DNA of 64,000 bases from Oceanirhabdus seepicola (lineage in GTDB: Bacteria > Bacillota > Clostridia > Clostridiales > Clostridiaceae), in contig NZ_JAGSOJ010000002.1 in the NCBI RefSeq assembly GCF_023684385.1, forward strand, positions 434,001 to 498,000, written 5' to 3'. Below are positions 42,141 through 52,027 of the stretch, one piece after another. Position 1 is the first letter of the stretch, and each line of letters begins with the position of its first letter. A model generated the notes under the pieces. The model was not told where the DNA came from. It searched no databases and saw nothing but the letters and a program-made list of their open reading frames with translations. The position numbers were made by a program, and so were the translations under genes.

Positions 42141-43258
42141 TAAATCTTATCGTATGCCTCTAAAGTTTCGACAGCTGTTTTTCTCCATGAGTAAGTAGAA
42201 TTTACTTTCAGCCCTTTAGATATCAGTTCTTGTTGTAGAGCAGGGGTATTTAGCAAGTGAAGTATCTTTTCACTTATTTCATCAATATTATTAGGGTCAA
42301 CGTATAAAGCACCATCTTTTAGTACTTCTGGTACTGAGGTGACATTTGATGCTATTACAGGTGTACCACATGCCATAGCTTCTAATGGAGGCAGTCCAAA
42401 TCCTTCGTAGAATGATGGGAATAAGAATAAGGATGCTGCATTATATAAGAATGGCAGATAAATGTTATCTACAAATCCAGTAAAGAGCACATAATCTGTT
42501 AGGTTATGATTATCAACATATTCTTTATAAAGAGTATAGGAGATACCTTTTTTTCCGGCTATGACCAATTTGTATCTATTCTTTAGTTTTTCAAAATTTT
42601 TTTCATAAGCTTTGATTATTCCCCATATATTTTTTCTAGGGGTGAACCCTCCAATATAGAGTATATAATCATTTTCAATATGAAATTTATTTTTAATTAA
42701 GTACTTGGATAATTTATTGTTAATCGGCTTATAGGTAACATCACTTGCAAGATGTGTCACGAAAATTTTTTCTTCAGTGAAAGAGAATTCCTTGAGTATA
42801 TCCTGTTTTGAAAACTCGGAAACTGTGATTATACCATCAGCTTGTTTCATTATTTCATGGATTTTATTGTGGAACATATGGTTGAATGTTTCACTAACAG
42901 TTTCAGGCATTCTGAGGGGAATTATATCGTGTAAGGTAACAACTAGGGGGCATTTTTTGTTTTTGGGTAATCCTATTCCATTTTGTGGGGTGTGAAATAT
43001 ATCTAAATCGCTAGATAACTCATATTGATCGCTGTCAACCCTATTCCAGAATCCATCCTTGTTACCACCAGAAATTGAATGAAAAGTGATGGGAGAATCA
43101 TAGGAAGACAGATTATTAATGAAAGAATTATTTGGGGTATATAAGTTATATGAATGGGGTGTAAAAGGTAGAATGTTTTCAATAAGTTTATAAGAATAGT
43201 TTCCTATTCCTGTACCCTTATACCATGCCGCAGCTCGGCAATCAAAACCTATCCTCAT
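42140..43258 (-). CDS. Glycosyltransferase family 4, spore-coat associated type (second copy)
   Basis: A 372-residue GT-B enzyme starting [25 protein letters not shown], similar throughout to the protein encoded at 33296-34429 (shared DCR/DSR-AxWYxGTGIG start, [43 protein letters not shown]). Like that gene it is divergent from a CotS-family gene, so the GT4/CotS pair exists twice and probably arose by duplication. A role in spore-surface glycosylation is inferred. ATG with an AAGGAGT site. Confidence 0.85.
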   Translation of the reverse strand: MRIGFDCRAAAWYKGTGIGNYSYKLIENILPFTPHSYNLYTPNNSFINNLSSYDSPITFHSISGGNKDGFWNRVDSDQYELSSDLDIFHTPQNGIGLPKNKKCPLVVTLHDIIPLRMPETVSETFNHMFHNKIHEIMKQADGIITVSEFSKQDILKEFSFTEEKIFVTHLASDVTYKPINNKLSKYLIKNKFHIENDYILYIGGFTPRKNIWGIIKAYEKNFEKLKNRYKLVIAGKKGISYTLYKEYVDNHNLTDYVLFTGFVDNIYLPFLYNAASLFLFPSFYEGFGLPPLEAMACGTPVIASNVTSVPEVLKDGALYVDPNNIDEISEKILHLLNTPALQQELISKGLKVNSTYSWRKTAVETLEAYDKI

Positions 43259-43381
43259 AATAGTTACTCCTTATTTTGCACTATAATTCATTATATTATA
43301 GGTTAACTTTTATGTGAAAAGTAATTAAATGTGCTAAAACCTTTTTAAGGTTCATATAAATTTATAGGGAGGTGATTGAGT

Positions 43382-44389
43382 ATGATGCGTGAACTGGAGA
43401 TAGAAAGGCAGTTCAATATAAGAATAGAAACAATGAAACCAAAGCGAGGGGTATATTACCTCAAGACAAACAAAGGGAAGAAGTGTTTAAAAAGGATAAA
43501 TTATGGAGTTCAAAAGTTATTTTTTATTTATGGGGCTAAAGAGCATTTGATTCAAAATGGATTCGCTAACGTGGATAGATATATTATAAATGTTGAAGAG
43601 AATCCGTATGCTATGGTTAATGAGGATATATATACTTTATCAAATTGGATAGAGGGTAGAGAATGTGATTTCTATAATGATGATGACCTCAAGCTCGCTG
43701 CTAAGAATTTAGCAAAGCTTCATATTGCTTCAAAAGGGTATGAGCCACCTGAGAACAGTAAGTTAAAAACAGATATTGGTAGATGGCCTCATTTAATGGA
43801 GAAGAGAGTTAAATCTTTTTCTAAGATGAAGAATATGGTACGGAAGAAAAAAGGTAAGAAGAGTGATTTTGATATTAAATATGTAAACAACTTTGAATTC
43901 TTCATGGATTTAGGAATAAGGGCTCAAAAGGTACTAGCATCATCAGAGTATGAGAAATATTGTAGTATTGCAGAAGAAGATAAGAGTTTTTGTCATCATG
44001 ATTACACATATCATAATATTATTATGGGTGAAGATGAAAGTGTAAGTGTTGTGGATTTTGATTATTGTAAGAGAGAGATAAGAGTATATGATATATCAAA
44101 CTTTATTATCAAAGTTTTAAAAAGAAGAGATTGGGATATTAAATATGCTAAACTCATTCTAGATGCTTACAATGAGGTAAGTCCACTTGAAGAAGGAGAG
44201 TATAAGGTTCTCTATGCATTCTTATTGTTCCCACAGAGGTTCTGGAGATTGTGTAACAGGTATTATTATAATGAGGTTAACTGGATACAGAATACATTCA
44301 CAAAAAAAATCGATAACATGGTAGGAGAGAAGGAGAACTATAGCAAGTTTATTGAGGATTTTGCTAGTGAATATAATCAGAGTGAATAA
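43382..44389 (+). CDS. CotS-family spore coat protein (kinase fold), copy 3
   Basis: A 335-residue protein with the catalytic-loop motif CHHDYTYHN (Asp207) and DFDY (Asp225), and the NWIEGRECDFYNDDDLKLAAKNLAKLH region of the family. Intact kinase-like residues suggest catalysis of an unknown phosphorylation in the mother cell or coat. ATG at 43382 is preferred: GGAGG lies nine bases upstream, while the TTG at 43376 is too close to it. Followed by a long hairpin and then yabG. Confidence 0.85.
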   Translation: MMRELEIERQFNIRIETMKPKRGVYYLKTNKGKKCLKRINYGVQKLFFIYGAKEHLIQNGFANVDRYIINVEENPYAMVNEDIYTLSNWIEGRECDFYNDDDLKLAAKNLAKLHIASKGYEPPENSKLKTDIGRWPHLMEKRVKSFSKMKNMVRKKKGKKSDFDIKYVNNFEFFMDLGIRAQKVLASSEYEKYCSIAEEDKSFCHHDYTYHNIIMGEDESVSVVDFDYCKREIRVYDISNFIIKVLKRRDWDIKYAKLILDAYNEVSPLEEGEYKVLYAFLLFPQRFWRLCNRYYYNEVNWIQNTFTKKIDNMVGEKENYSKFIEDFASEYNQSE

Positions 44390-44398
44390 TTTAAAATG

Positions 44399-44438
44399 AA
44401 GAGGTTGAGCATTTTCAGAAACTCAACCTCTTATATTT
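44399..44438 (+). terminator. Terminator-like hairpin after cotS copy 3
   Basis: AAGAGGTTGAG / CTCAACCTCTT 11-bp perfect stem, 12-base loop, followed by ATATTT. Confidence 0.65.
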
Positions 44439-44504
44439 GTGTAAATTATCACAAAATTGAGGTTTCTACATATAATGAATATACAGTAATATTAGGAGTG
44501 TATC

Positions 44505-45428
44505 ATGAATATAGGTGATATTGTTGTCAGGAAGTCATACGATGAAGACATTACATTTAAGGTGATTGGTATAAGAGAAGATGACCAGGGAAAAGAAATA
44601 TGTGAATTAAAAGGGGTAAATATTAGAATTGAGGCAGATTCACCAATTGAAGATCTAAAAGTTGTTCACCAGGAAGATGAAGGTAAGGCTGATAAGGTGT
44701 TTAATGAGAAGATAAACCAATCTATAAAGAAAGTCATAGCTCAACGTAATGGGAAAGATAATGCTCACTATGTATTTAATAATATCTCCAGAGGAAAAGA
44801 TAAATCAAAAAAGGGGAGCAAAACAAAAGAGAAGAAAACGAATAAAGAGAGAGAAATGATATTTGGGAGACCGGGAAGAATACTTCACGTAGATGGTGAC
44901 TCTGAATATCTAGAGGTATGTCTAAAAACATATAAGGAGCTGTCATTAGAGGTAGTAGGAAAAGCCGTAAAAGAAGCAGATCAACCTAATGTTATTGTTG
45001 ACTTAGTTAGACAAGTAAAGCCTGATATTATAGTAATTACAGGACACGATAGCATGGTTAAAAATGCAAAAGATTACACTGATTTATCTAATTATAGAAA
45101 TTCAAAGTATTTTGTTCAGTGTGTACTCAAACTTAGAAATTATGAGCCTAATTATGATGATCTCGTAATTTTTGCTGGTGCATGTCAATCAAATTATGAA
45201 GCGCTGTTGGATGCTGGTGCTAATTATGCAAGTTCACCAAATAGAGTGTTGATACACTGTCTAGACCCTGTGATGGTATGTGAAAAGGTTGCTTATTCAA
45301 ATATAAAAGAAATTGTTGCAATAAAAGATATAATAGATAGTACAATAACAGGTATAAAAGGAATTGGTGGGTTGGAAACCAGAGGGAAATATAGAGAAGG
45401 ATATCCAAAATCAATTTATCTTAAGTAA
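44505..45428 (+). CDS. yabG: Sporulation-specific protease YabG
   Basis: A 307-residue protein with the YabG start MNIGDIVVRKSYDEDITFKV and the conserved RILHVDGDSEYLEVCLKTYKEL, DIIVITGHDSMVKN, CVLKLRNYEPNYDDLVIFAGACQSNYEALL and the downstream GAN-ASSPNRVLIHCLDPV segments. YabG is made in the mother cell late in sporulation and cleaves coat proteins, and in Clostridioides also proteins of the germination pathway. ATG with AGGAGT. Its position next to cotS, veg and sipL matches a mother-cell context, and yabG-veg adjacency is widespread in Firmicutes. Confidence 0.95.
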   Translation: MNIGDIVVRKSYDEDITFKVIGIREDDQGKEICELKGVNIRIEADSPIEDLKVVHQEDEGKADKVFNEKINQSIKKVIAQRNGKDNAHYVFNNISRGKDKSKKGSKTKEKKTNKEREMIFGRPGRILHVDGDSEYLEVCLKTYKELSLEVVGKAVKEADQPNVIVDLVRQVKPDIIVITGHDSMVKNAKDYTDLSNYRNSKYFVQCVLKLRNYEPNYDDLVIFAGACQSNYEALLDAGANYASSPNRVLIHCLDPVMVCEKVAYSNIKEIVAIKDIIDSTITGIKGIGGLETRGKYREGYPKSIYLK

Positions 45429-45530
45429 AAATTGAATATTTTAAAAATTTATAGTTTGTTTTACGAATAATGGACATAAACATCTGCCAAACTAGAATAA
45501 TGAATCTTATTAAGAAATGGAGGACGTATT

Positions 45531-45770
45531 TTGAAACATCAAATGAAAACCTTAAGTGCAATAAAAGAAGAGATAGAAAATCATGTAGGAGAAAAAATAG
45601 TCTTAAGGGATAGTGGTGGGAGAAGGAAAGTATTTGTAAAAAATGGAGTCATTGAAAAAACTTACACCAGTATATTTGTTATTAAATTAGATGATAGTAA
45701 TGATAGAAGAATAAGTTATAGTTATTCTGATGTTCTTACTAAAACAGTTCAAATCGTTTATGCTAGCTAA
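45531..45770 (+). CDS. veg: Veg protein
   Basis: A 79-residue basic protein of the Veg family: LSAIKEEIENHVGEKIVLRDSGGRRKVFVKNG, then SIFVIKLDD...RRISYSYSDVLT. Veg is a small, abundant Firmicutes protein linked in Bacillus to biofilm formation, with unclear biochemistry. TTG at 45531 lies seven bases after GGAGG; ATG at 45543 is an alternative that fits the family start better but lacks a well-placed site. Directly downstream of yabG, as in many relatives. Confidence 0.9.
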   Translation: MKHQMKTLSAIKEEIENHVGEKIVLRDSGGRRKVFVKNGVIEKTYTSIFVIKLDDSNDRRISYSYSDVLTKTVQIVYAS

Positions 45771-45801
45771 AAAAAAAAATAAAAATTCCTCATATTTATA
45801 G

Positions 45802-45836
45802 ATAATACCTTATATAAATTAATTAGTAGGTATTAT
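45802..45836 (+). promoter_or_regulatory. Inverted repeat upstream of the sipL-like gene
   Basis: ATAATACCT / AGGTATTAT 9-bp arms with a 17-base loop, 20 bases before the start codon. Could be an operator or a hairpin; no T run. Confidence 0.35.
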
Positions 45837-45857
45837 TTATAAAAGGGGGAATAGTCC

Positions 45858-47414
45858 GTGGAACTGATAAAAGAGAATATAGAATTTGAAAAGATGTTAG
45901 GTGAAAATTTTAATGATACGATTATTCATGAAGAATATATTGTACCAGACACACATCCAGATATAAGTGAAATTTTAATGATAAACTCTAAGATGAAAAA
46001 TATCCATAAAGAGATGATGAAAGACAAAGTTCATGTTAACGGAGAAATTGATTTTACAATTCTTTACACAACAATGGAAGATGAAGAGGAAGTTGTTTGT
46101 TCTTTGAATTATACAAAGACTTTCGCAAGCATTATTGAAATGACTGGAGTAAATCATGAAATGATAAGCGAAGCAGAATGTAGTATTGAACATATGGAGT
46201 GTATAATACTAAATTCAAGAAAGGTATGTGTAGAAGGCGTTGTCAATGTAAAAGTTGAAGTATCAAAGATGAACAATCTTGATATAGTAAAGGCTATAGA
46301 CATGGGTAGTGATGTTCAATGCGCTGAAAAACATATGCATATGGATAAGATAATAGGAATGGTAAATGGCGATATCACTGGTGAAACTGAGATTCTTATA
46401 CCAGTTCATATGCCAGAAATTTATGAAGTTATGGATTGTAGTGTTACATTCAAAAGTAAAGAAATAGTTTTGTATGATGATATGGTTAAGTTTTCTTGTA
46501 GAGCTTGCATAAAAATATTGTATAGAGCTATGAATACTCATGAGTTGTGCGTTATTGAAAATGATGTTTATCTTGAGAAAGAATGCGAACTTAGCGGTGT
46601 ATCATCTATGATGGCACATTTAGGCAAATTTACGATTAAGAATATCTCACATATGATTAAGGCAAATGAAGAAGGGGAAATGAAGTGCATATTCGTTGAT
46701 ATGATAATAGGTATTTTCTGTAAAGTTATGGATGTAGTATCTATGAATCTTATTGAAGATGCATATTCTCCTACTATGATGCTTGAGATGGCAAAAGAGT
46801 CAGTTGAAATGGATGTAATCCACAAAATTGTCAAAGAGGAATTGGTAGTAAAAGGCAAAATAGAGATAGATGATGACATCCCAAGACCAAAAGAAATATT
46901 ATTCACAAGTGGAGATATATGTATAACTGAGAAAAGAATTGTTGAGGATAAGGTACTTGTTGAGGGCGTAATGAAGGTTAGTGTTCTTTATAAAGCTCAT
47001 GATAAAGATCACGGATATGTATTTGCTGTATATGAAGAGATTCCATTTGATCATTCAATGGAAGTTCATGGAGCTAAGATCCATATGCATAGCATACTGA
47101 AAGCATCACTTGATCATATAGAATGTGATATTGAGCATGATGAGATCAAGATTAAAGGTGTAATTGACATGACTTGTAAAGTTACCTACAAATCACAAAA
47201 AGAATTCTTAATGGATGTATGTGAAAAAGAGGGCGAACCTCCTAAGAAAAAGGGAAGCTTTATAATTTATGTTGTACAGAGTGAAGATACTCTTTGGAAG
47301 GTAGCTAAGAAATATAATACAACTATAGATTTAATCTGTAAGATTAATGACATCACCGAGGGCGATATAAAAGCAAATACTAAGCTTATAATTCCAGGAA
47401 GAGCAGTAATCTAA
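45858..47414 (+). CDS. sipL: SipL-like spore coat morphogenetic protein (DUF3794 + LysM)
   Basis: A 518-residue protein. Repeated DUF3794 units fill residues about 1-450 (for example LGENFNDTIIHEEYIVPDTHPDISEIL and LVVKGKIEIDDDIPRPKEILFTSGDICI). A C-terminal LysM domain is at about 467-514 (FIIYVVQSEDTLWKVAKKYN). This arrangement and length match SipL of Clostridioides, which binds SpoIVA through LysM and anchors the coat to the forespore. GTG start at 45858 behind AAGGGGG. The protein is strikingly rich in Met, Asp and His. It ends at a strong terminator. Confidence 0.88.
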   Translation: MELIKENIEFEKMLGENFNDTIIHEEYIVPDTHPDISEILMINSKMKNIHKEMMKDKVHVNGEIDFTILYTTMEDEEEVVCSLNYTKTFASIIEMTGVNHEMISEAECSIEHMECIILNSRKVCVEGVVNVKVEVSKMNNLDIVKAIDMGSDVQCAEKHMHMDKIIGMVNGDITGETEILIPVHMPEIYEVMDCSVTFKSKEIVLYDDMVKFSCRACIKILYRAMNTHELCVIENDVYLEKECELSGVSSMMAHLGKFTIKNISHMIKANEEGEMKCIFVDMIIGIFCKVMDVVSMNLIEDAYSPTMMLEMAKESVEMDVIHKIVKEELVVKGKIEIDDDIPRPKEILFTSGDICITEKRIVEDKVLVEGVMKVSVLYKAHDKDHGYVFAVYEEIPFDHSMEVHGAKIHMHSILKASLDHIECDIEHDEIKIKGVIDMTCKVTYKSQKEFLMDVCEKEGEPPKKKGSFIIYVVQSEDTLWKVAKKYNTTIDLICKINDITEGDIKANTKLIIPGRAVI

Positions 47415-47456
47415 CAGAAATTTTAGGTTGATACTTCTGATAAAGAGATATATTTA

Positions 47457-47498
47457 AACATGAAAAGGACTTCGATGAGGGCCTTTTCATGTTTTTTT
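47457..47498 (+). terminator. Terminator of the sipL-like gene
   Basis: AACATGAAAAGG / CCTTTTCATGTT 12-bp perfect stem, 13-base loop and seven T. Confidence 0.9.
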
Positions 47499-47519
47499 GA
47501 AGATTTATATGAGTAAAAC

Positions 47520-47540
47520 ATCTATCCATTCTCAATTTGT
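47520..47540 (+). repeat. Family-1 right-arm fragment
   Basis: ATCTATCCATTCTCAATTT matches the outer right arm of family 1. It is six bases from an AGCACG-type hairpin. Confidence 0.5.
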
Positions 47541-47545
47541 TTTTT

Positions 47546-47565
47546 AGCACGCAGAGCGTGCCTTT
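47546..47565 (+). terminator. AGCACG-type hairpin upstream of hemA
   Basis: GCACGC-AGA-GCGTGC followed by CTTTG. Second hairpin after sipL; weak T run. Confidence 0.5.
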
Positions 47566-47573
47566 GTTATGTT

Positions 47574-47651
47574 ATAATATAGTTAAATTTATGGTAAAGA
47601 AATTATTGTACACTGGAAGAAGGCATATGCCGAAGATAAAGAAGGTTTCGG
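47574..47651 (+). promoter_or_regulatory. hemA promoter -10 and structured leader
   Basis: TATAAT at 47574-47579, then a short leader with the palindrome GGCATATGCC (47622-47631) and the hairpin CCGAA/TTCGG (47630-47634 with 47647-47651), whose loop holds AAGAAGG, a likely ribosome site. Exposed or masked loop presentation could control translation. Confidence 0.45.
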
Positions 47652-47652
47652 G

Positions 47653-48894
47653 GTGGAGAAAATGGAAATTGCAGTGGTTGGAATAAATCATAATAATGCA
47701 CCAGTTGATGTACGTGAGAGAGCGGCTTTTACAGACACAAGCAAGATTGATGTGATTAATGAACTTATGGATTCAGGTATAGAAGAGGTCATAGTCCTTT
47801 CAACTTGTAATAGAAGTGAGGTTTATGTTGCTTATAGCAAAAAGATTGATGGTAAGAATATTCTTAAAGATGTTTATAAAAAGAAATTCAAATGTGTTGA
47901 TTTAGACCTTTTTTTATTTGCTAAGAAAGGGAGAGAGGCAGTTGAACATATTTTTAGAGTAGCAAGTGGAATGGATTCTATTGTTCTAGGAGAAGATCAG
48001 ATACTTGGGCAGGTTAAGGATTCATTAACACTCTCAATGGAGTTAGGATCAAGTAAAAAGCTACTTAATAGGTTATTTAGAGATGCGGTAACGGCTTCTA
48101 AAGAGATTAAGAATAAACTTAAGATATCTGAGATTCCTCTTTCTACTAGTTATATTGGTGTTAAGTTAATAAAAGAGAGAATTGGAGATTTAAAGGGTAA
48201 GAATGTACTGATAATAGGAGTAGGGCAGATAAGTAAGTTAACTCTCAAATATTTATTATTGGAAGAGTTGAATTCTATAAAGATAACAAATAGAACTCAT
48301 GGAAATTTAAAAGAGCTCTCGGTGGAGAGTTCCAAAATTGAACTTGTTAATTATTGTGATAGATATGATGTTTTAAAAGATGTGGATGTTGTGATTTCAG
48401 CAACTTCAGCACCCCATGTTATATTGAGTGTGGAGAAAATGCCAGAGTTGAATAAGAAATTGTATATTTTAGATTTAGCAGTTCCAAGGGATATAGACCC
48501 AAAGGTTGGAGAAAATTCATCTATTGAACTTTTAGATATTGATGATTTAGAGAAGATTTCATCTAATAATATGGAGAAGAGAGAAGGAATGAAAGAACAA
48601 GCTGATGAGATAATCAGTGAATATATATATGAATTTCATGAATGGAAGAAAAGAACTAAGATCGATCCTGTTATAAAGGATTTAAAGGAAAAGTGTGAAG
48701 AGATAGAAAAAGATACTCTTGAATATATTTTTAGAAAATCAAATATGGAATTAAGAGATCAGAAGATTGTTCAGAAGATGTTAAATTCAGCCCTTAAAAG
48801 AGTTATTAGAGATCCAATAATAAAACTTAAAGAATTAGAAGATGATGAAAGAGAAAATTATATGGATGTGGTTAAAGAATTATTTAAGTTATAG
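47653..48894 (+). CDS. hemA: Glutamyl-tRNA reductase
   Basis: A 413-residue enzyme reducing Glu-tRNA to glutamate-1-semialdehyde, the first step of C5 tetrapyrrole synthesis. The active-site Cys is in VLSTCNRSEVYVAY (about Cys52). The SGMDSIVLGEDQILGQVK region, the NADPH-binding VLIIGVGQISKLT and the C-terminal dimerisation helices are all present. GTG at 47653 fits AAGAAGG eight bases upstream; ATG at 47662 is a possible alternative with GGTGGAG rather close. It heads a hem operon. A long stem-loop separates it from the next gene. Confidence 0.93.
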   Translation: MEKMEIAVVGINHNNAPVDVRERAAFTDTSKIDVINELMDSGIEEVIVLSTCNRSEVYVAYSKKIDGKNILKDVYKKKFKCVDLDLFLFAKKGREAVEHIFRVASGMDSIVLGEDQILGQVKDSLTLSMELGSSKKLLNRLFRDAVTASKEIKNKLKISEIPLSTSYIGVKLIKERIGDLKGKNVLIIGVGQISKLTLKYLLLEELNSIKITNRTHGNLKELSVESSKIELVNYCDRYDVLKDVDVVISATSAPHVILSVEKMPELNKKLYILDLAVPRDIDPKVGENSSIELLDIDDLEKISSNNMEKREGMKEQADEIISEYIYEFHEWKKRTKIDPVIKDLKEKCEEIEKDTLEYIFRKSNMELRDQKIVQKMLNSALKRVIRDPIIKLKELEDDERENYMDVVKELFKL

Positions 48895-48990
48895 ATAAAC
48901 TGTACTGAAACTTGATTTGTTCAAGTTCCAAAATCTCAATGTTTTTATGAGTTATGGACTTGGATAAATCAATAGTTGAAGTAGTTTATC
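48894..48990 (+). other. Long imperfect stem-loop between hemA and the precorrin-2 dehydrogenase gene
   Basis: Inverted arms of about 41 bases: GATAAACT...TGATTTGTTCAAGTTCCA and TGGACTTGGATAAATCA...AGTTTATC, with inner CTCA/TGAG. The whole intergenic space is one hairpin beginning at the last base of the hemA stop codon. May be a processing site, attenuator or a small inserted element. Confidence 0.7.
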
Positions 48991-49008
48991 TACATAAGAG
49001 GTGTTTTA

Positions 49009-49620
49009 ATGTTTGTACCATTGAATGTTAACTTAGAAAACAAAAAGATACTAATAATAGGGGGAGGGAAGGTTGCCTTAAGGAAGGTGAACTTTTTCCT
49101 TCAATATGGTTGTAATATAGAAGTTGTGGGGAAAAATATAGCCCAGGAAATATATGAGGTCACAGAAAATAGCAACTCAAGAGTAACTTTGATTCAAAGA
49201 GAGTTTGAAATGAATGATTTATATGGAAAATACATTGTAATCATTTCAACAGATAATTTTAAGTTGAATGAGCAAATTGCTAATAAGTGTGAAGAAAGAG
49301 GAGTACTTTATACAAACTGTAGTAATGGAGAGGTATCATCATTTTCATTACCAGCAGTGGTTAAAAGAGGAGACCTTTCTGTTGCAATATCAACAAATGG
49401 AAAGAGTCCTGCACTTAGTAAGAAGATAAAAAAAGAGATTAGTGACATATATAAGAATGAATATGAGGAGTTCCTAGAACTATTAGGAGAGTTGAGATAT
49501 GTAGTTCTTAAAGGTGAGAGTGATGATAGGGTTAAGAGGAAATTATTGAATGAAGCAGTGAATATGAATATAAATGAATTGAGAGAATTTATTAACAATT
49601 ATAGAGGAGAGAAATTATGA
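49009..49620 (+). CDS. Precorrin-2 dehydrogenase (SirC / CysG N-terminal type)
   Basis: A 203-residue protein with the NAD-binding KKILIIGGGKVALRKVNFFLQYG and the FSLPAVVKRGDLSVAISTNGKSPALSKKIKKEI segment of the siroheme-synthase N-terminal family. It oxidises precorrin-2 to sirohydrochlorin, feeding siroheme and the anaerobic cobalamin route. Whether it is also a ferrochelatase is not evident. It overlaps the hemC start by four bases (ATGA). ATG with AAGAGGTG. Confidence 0.9.
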   Translation: MFVPLNVNLENKKILIIGGGKVALRKVNFFLQYGCNIEVVGKNIAQEIYEVTENSNSRVTLIQREFEMNDLYGKYIVIISTDNFKLNEQIANKCEERGVLYTNCSNGEVSSFSLPAVVKRGDLSVAISTNGKSPALSKKIKKEISDIYKNEYEEFLELLGELRYVVLKGESDDRVKRKLLNEAVNMNINELREFINNYRGEKL

Positions 49621-50531
49621 AGATTATTGTTGGGTCTAGAGGGAGTAAGCTTGCATTAACTCAAACCAAATGGGTACTTAATAAAATAAAAGAGAAGAAT
49701 CCTCATGTGGATTTTGAGATAAAAGTTATAAAGACAAAGGGTGATAAGATTCTTGATAAGGCTCTTGATAAGATAGGAGATAAAGGGCTGTTTGTTAAAG
49801 AAATTGAAGAGGCTCTTTTAAATGGAGATGTAGATTTAGCGGTTCATAGTATGAAGGATATGCCCTCTGCATTACCAGAAGGATTAAGGTTTTCTCATGT
49901 TACAGAGAGAGAAGATCATAGAGATGTAATTGTATTAAAGGAAGGAATTAAGTCTTTTCAAGAGTTGCCTGAAGGGGCTAGAATTGGGACAGGAAGTAAG
50001 AGAAGAAAGTATCAACTTCTTAAGGCGAGACCTGATATAGAGATTGTACCTATAAGAGGAAATGTTGAGACAAGAATATCAAAGATTGAAAGTGAAAATC
50101 TCAGTGGAGTTATACTTGCAGCTGCGGGAATAAAGAGATTAGGTATACATGAGAAGATGAAAGATAGAATAGAATATCTTTCAGAAAATCTTATTGTACC
50201 AGCACCAGCACAAGGAATATTAGCACTTGAAATAAGAGATGGAGATATTGAACTTCATGGAATGATAGAAAAGATAAGAGACAAAAAAACTGAAGTAGAG
50301 GCAAAAGCAGAAAGAGCTTTTCTTAAGGGGTTAAATGGAAGTTGTCATATTCCTATAGGTGCATACTGCAGCGTACTTGGTGACGAAATAGTAATGACAG
50401 GAATTTATGGTGATGGAGAAGGGCAGAATATTTTAAAGGCAGAAATAAGCGGAAGTAGAGAAGAAGCTGAAAAAGTAGGAAAAGCATTAGCGGATAAACT
50501 TTTAGAGGAGATGAAGAGGAATGAAGGGTAA
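49617..50531 (+). CDS. hemC: Porphobilinogen deaminase (hydroxymethylbilane synthase)
   Basis: A 304-residue enzyme joining four porphobilinogens into hydroxymethylbilane. The start MKIIVGSRGSKLALTQTKWV, LAVHSMKDMPS, RIGTGSKRRKYQLL and the dipyrromethane-cofactor Cys243 (LNGSCHIPIGAY) are all present. The C-terminal 11 bases overlap the cobA-hemD fusion gene. Complete length. Confidence 0.96.
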   Translation: MKIIVGSRGSKLALTQTKWVLNKIKEKNPHVDFEIKVIKTKGDKILDKALDKIGDKGLFVKEIEEALLNGDVDLAVHSMKDMPSALPEGLRFSHVTEREDHRDVIVLKEGIKSFQELPEGARIGTGSKRRKYQLLKARPDIEIVPIRGNVETRISKIESENLSGVILAAAGIKRLGIHEKMKDRIEYLSENLIVPAPAQGILALEIRDGDIELHGMIEKIRDKKTEVEAKAERAFLKGLNGSCHIPIGAYCSVLGDEIVMTGIYGDGEGQNILKAEISGSREEAEKVGKALADKLLEEMKRNEG

Positions 50532-52023
50532 GGTTTTTCTTGTTGGAGCAGGACCAGGTGATTTTGGATTAATAACTTTAAAAGGATTGCAATGTATAAG
50601 AAAAGCTGATGTGCTTGTTTATGATAGACTTGCTAATGAAGAGTTCTTGAAGGAAACAAAAGAGGGCTGTGAATATATTTATGTTGGGAAGAAGTCTAGT
50701 GAACATACAAAAACTCAGGATGAGATAAACGAAATTATATTTAAAAAAGCTCAGGAAGGTAAGATTGTAACAAGACTTAAAGGTGGAGATCCTTATGTTT
50801 TCGGAAGAGGAGGAGAGGAAGGAGAATACCTTTACGATAGAGATATAAAATTCGAGGTTATTCCAGGTATAAGTTCTTCTATAGGAGGGCTGGCATATGC
50901 AGGTATTCCTATAACACATAGAAATTATGCTTCATCTTTTCATGTAATCACTGGACATTTAAAGGATGATAATCAAGAGTTAAATTGGAAAGCACTAAGC
51001 GAGGTTAATGGAACACTTGTGTTTTTAATGGGAATGTCAAATTTAGAGAAGATCACAGAGAGTCTTATTGAGAATGGTAAGGATAAAAACACAGCTGTTG
51101 CAATAGTAAACTGGGCTACAAGACCTGAACAGAGAGTGGTTCAAGGGGAACTTCATAATATAGTTGAGATTGTTAAAAAAGATGGTATTGGCTCGCCTAG
51201 CGTAATAGTTGTGGGTAATGTAGCAACCCTTAGAGATAAATTAAACTTCTTTGAGGATAAGCCTCTTTTTGGAAAGAATATTGTAATTACAAGAAGCAGA
51301 GCACAGAGTAGTTCACTTGTAAAGAGTATTGAAGAACTTGGTGGCAGAGCTGTAGAGATGCCAGCAATAAAGATTAGAAAGATAGAGAACAATAAAAAAC
51401 TAGAAAAAAGCATAGAAAACTTAAAGGACTATGATTATATAGTATTTACAAGTACAAATGGAGTGGATATATTCTTTGAGGAATTATTCCAAAAAGGATT
51501 CGATAGCAGAGCTTTAGGAAACTGTAAGATTGCTGCTATTGGAAAAGGAACGGAGGAAAGATTATCAACTTTTGGATTGAGAGCAGATATAGTCCCAGAG
51601 AGAGCAATTGGTGAAGCATTATTAGAGGAATTATCAAATGTGGTTGATAGTAATAGTAATGTACTGATTCCAAGAGCAGAAGGGGCTAGAAGATTAATTG
51701 TTGAAGAACTTTCAAAAGTATGTAAAGTTGAAGAGGTAATTACATATACAACCGTAAAAGATTGTCCAAATAAAGATGAGTTATTGAGTAAGTTGAAAGA
51801 GAATAAGGTTGACTACATTACTTTCACAAGTTCATCTACTGTTAAGAATTTTATTGAAATCATAGGAGATGAAAATATTGGATTATTAGATAATGTTAAA
51901 TGTATATCCATAGGACCTATAACTTCAAAAACAGCAAAGGAATTGGGAGTGAAGATATACAGAGAAGCAGAGGAGTCTTCTATTGAAGGAGTATTAGAAA
52001 CAATTATCAACGAGGAGGAATAG
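50521..52023 (+). CDS. cobA-hemD: Bifunctional uroporphyrinogen-III methyltransferase / uroporphyrinogen-III synthase
   Basis: A 500-residue fusion. Residues about 1-240 are a SUMT/CobA methylase: [55 protein letters not shown] and GHLKDD. Residues about 255-500 are Hem[34 protein letters not shown] and [11 protein letters not shown]. It closes hydroxymethylbilane into uroporphyrinogen III and methylates it to precorrin-2, directing flux to siroheme and B12. The fusion is common in clostridia. It overlaps hemC. Confidence 0.94.
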   Translation: MKGKVFLVGAGPGDFGLITLKGLQCIRKADVLVYDRLANEEFLKETKEGCEYIYVGKKSSEHTKTQDEINEIIFKKAQEGKIVTRLKGGDPYVFGRGGEEGEYLYDRDIKFEVIPGISSSIGGLAYAGIPITHRNYASSFHVITGHLKDDNQELNWKALSEVNGTLVFLMGMSNLEKITESLIENGKDKNTAVAIVNWATRPEQRVVQGELHNIVEIVKKDGIGSPSVIVVGNVATLRDKLNFFEDKPLFGKNIVITRSRAQSSSLVKSIEELGGRAVEMPAIKIRKIENNKKLEKSIENLKDYDYIVFTSTNGVDIFFEELFQKGFDSRALGNCKIAAIGKGTEERLSTFGLRADIVPERAIGEALLEELSNVVDSNSNVLIPRAEGARRLIVEELSKVCKVEEVITYTTVKDCPNKDELLSKLKENKVDYITFTSSSTVKNFIEIIGDENIGLLDNVKCISIGPITSKTAKELGVKIYREAEESSIEGVLETIINEEE

Positions 52024-52027
52024 AATC

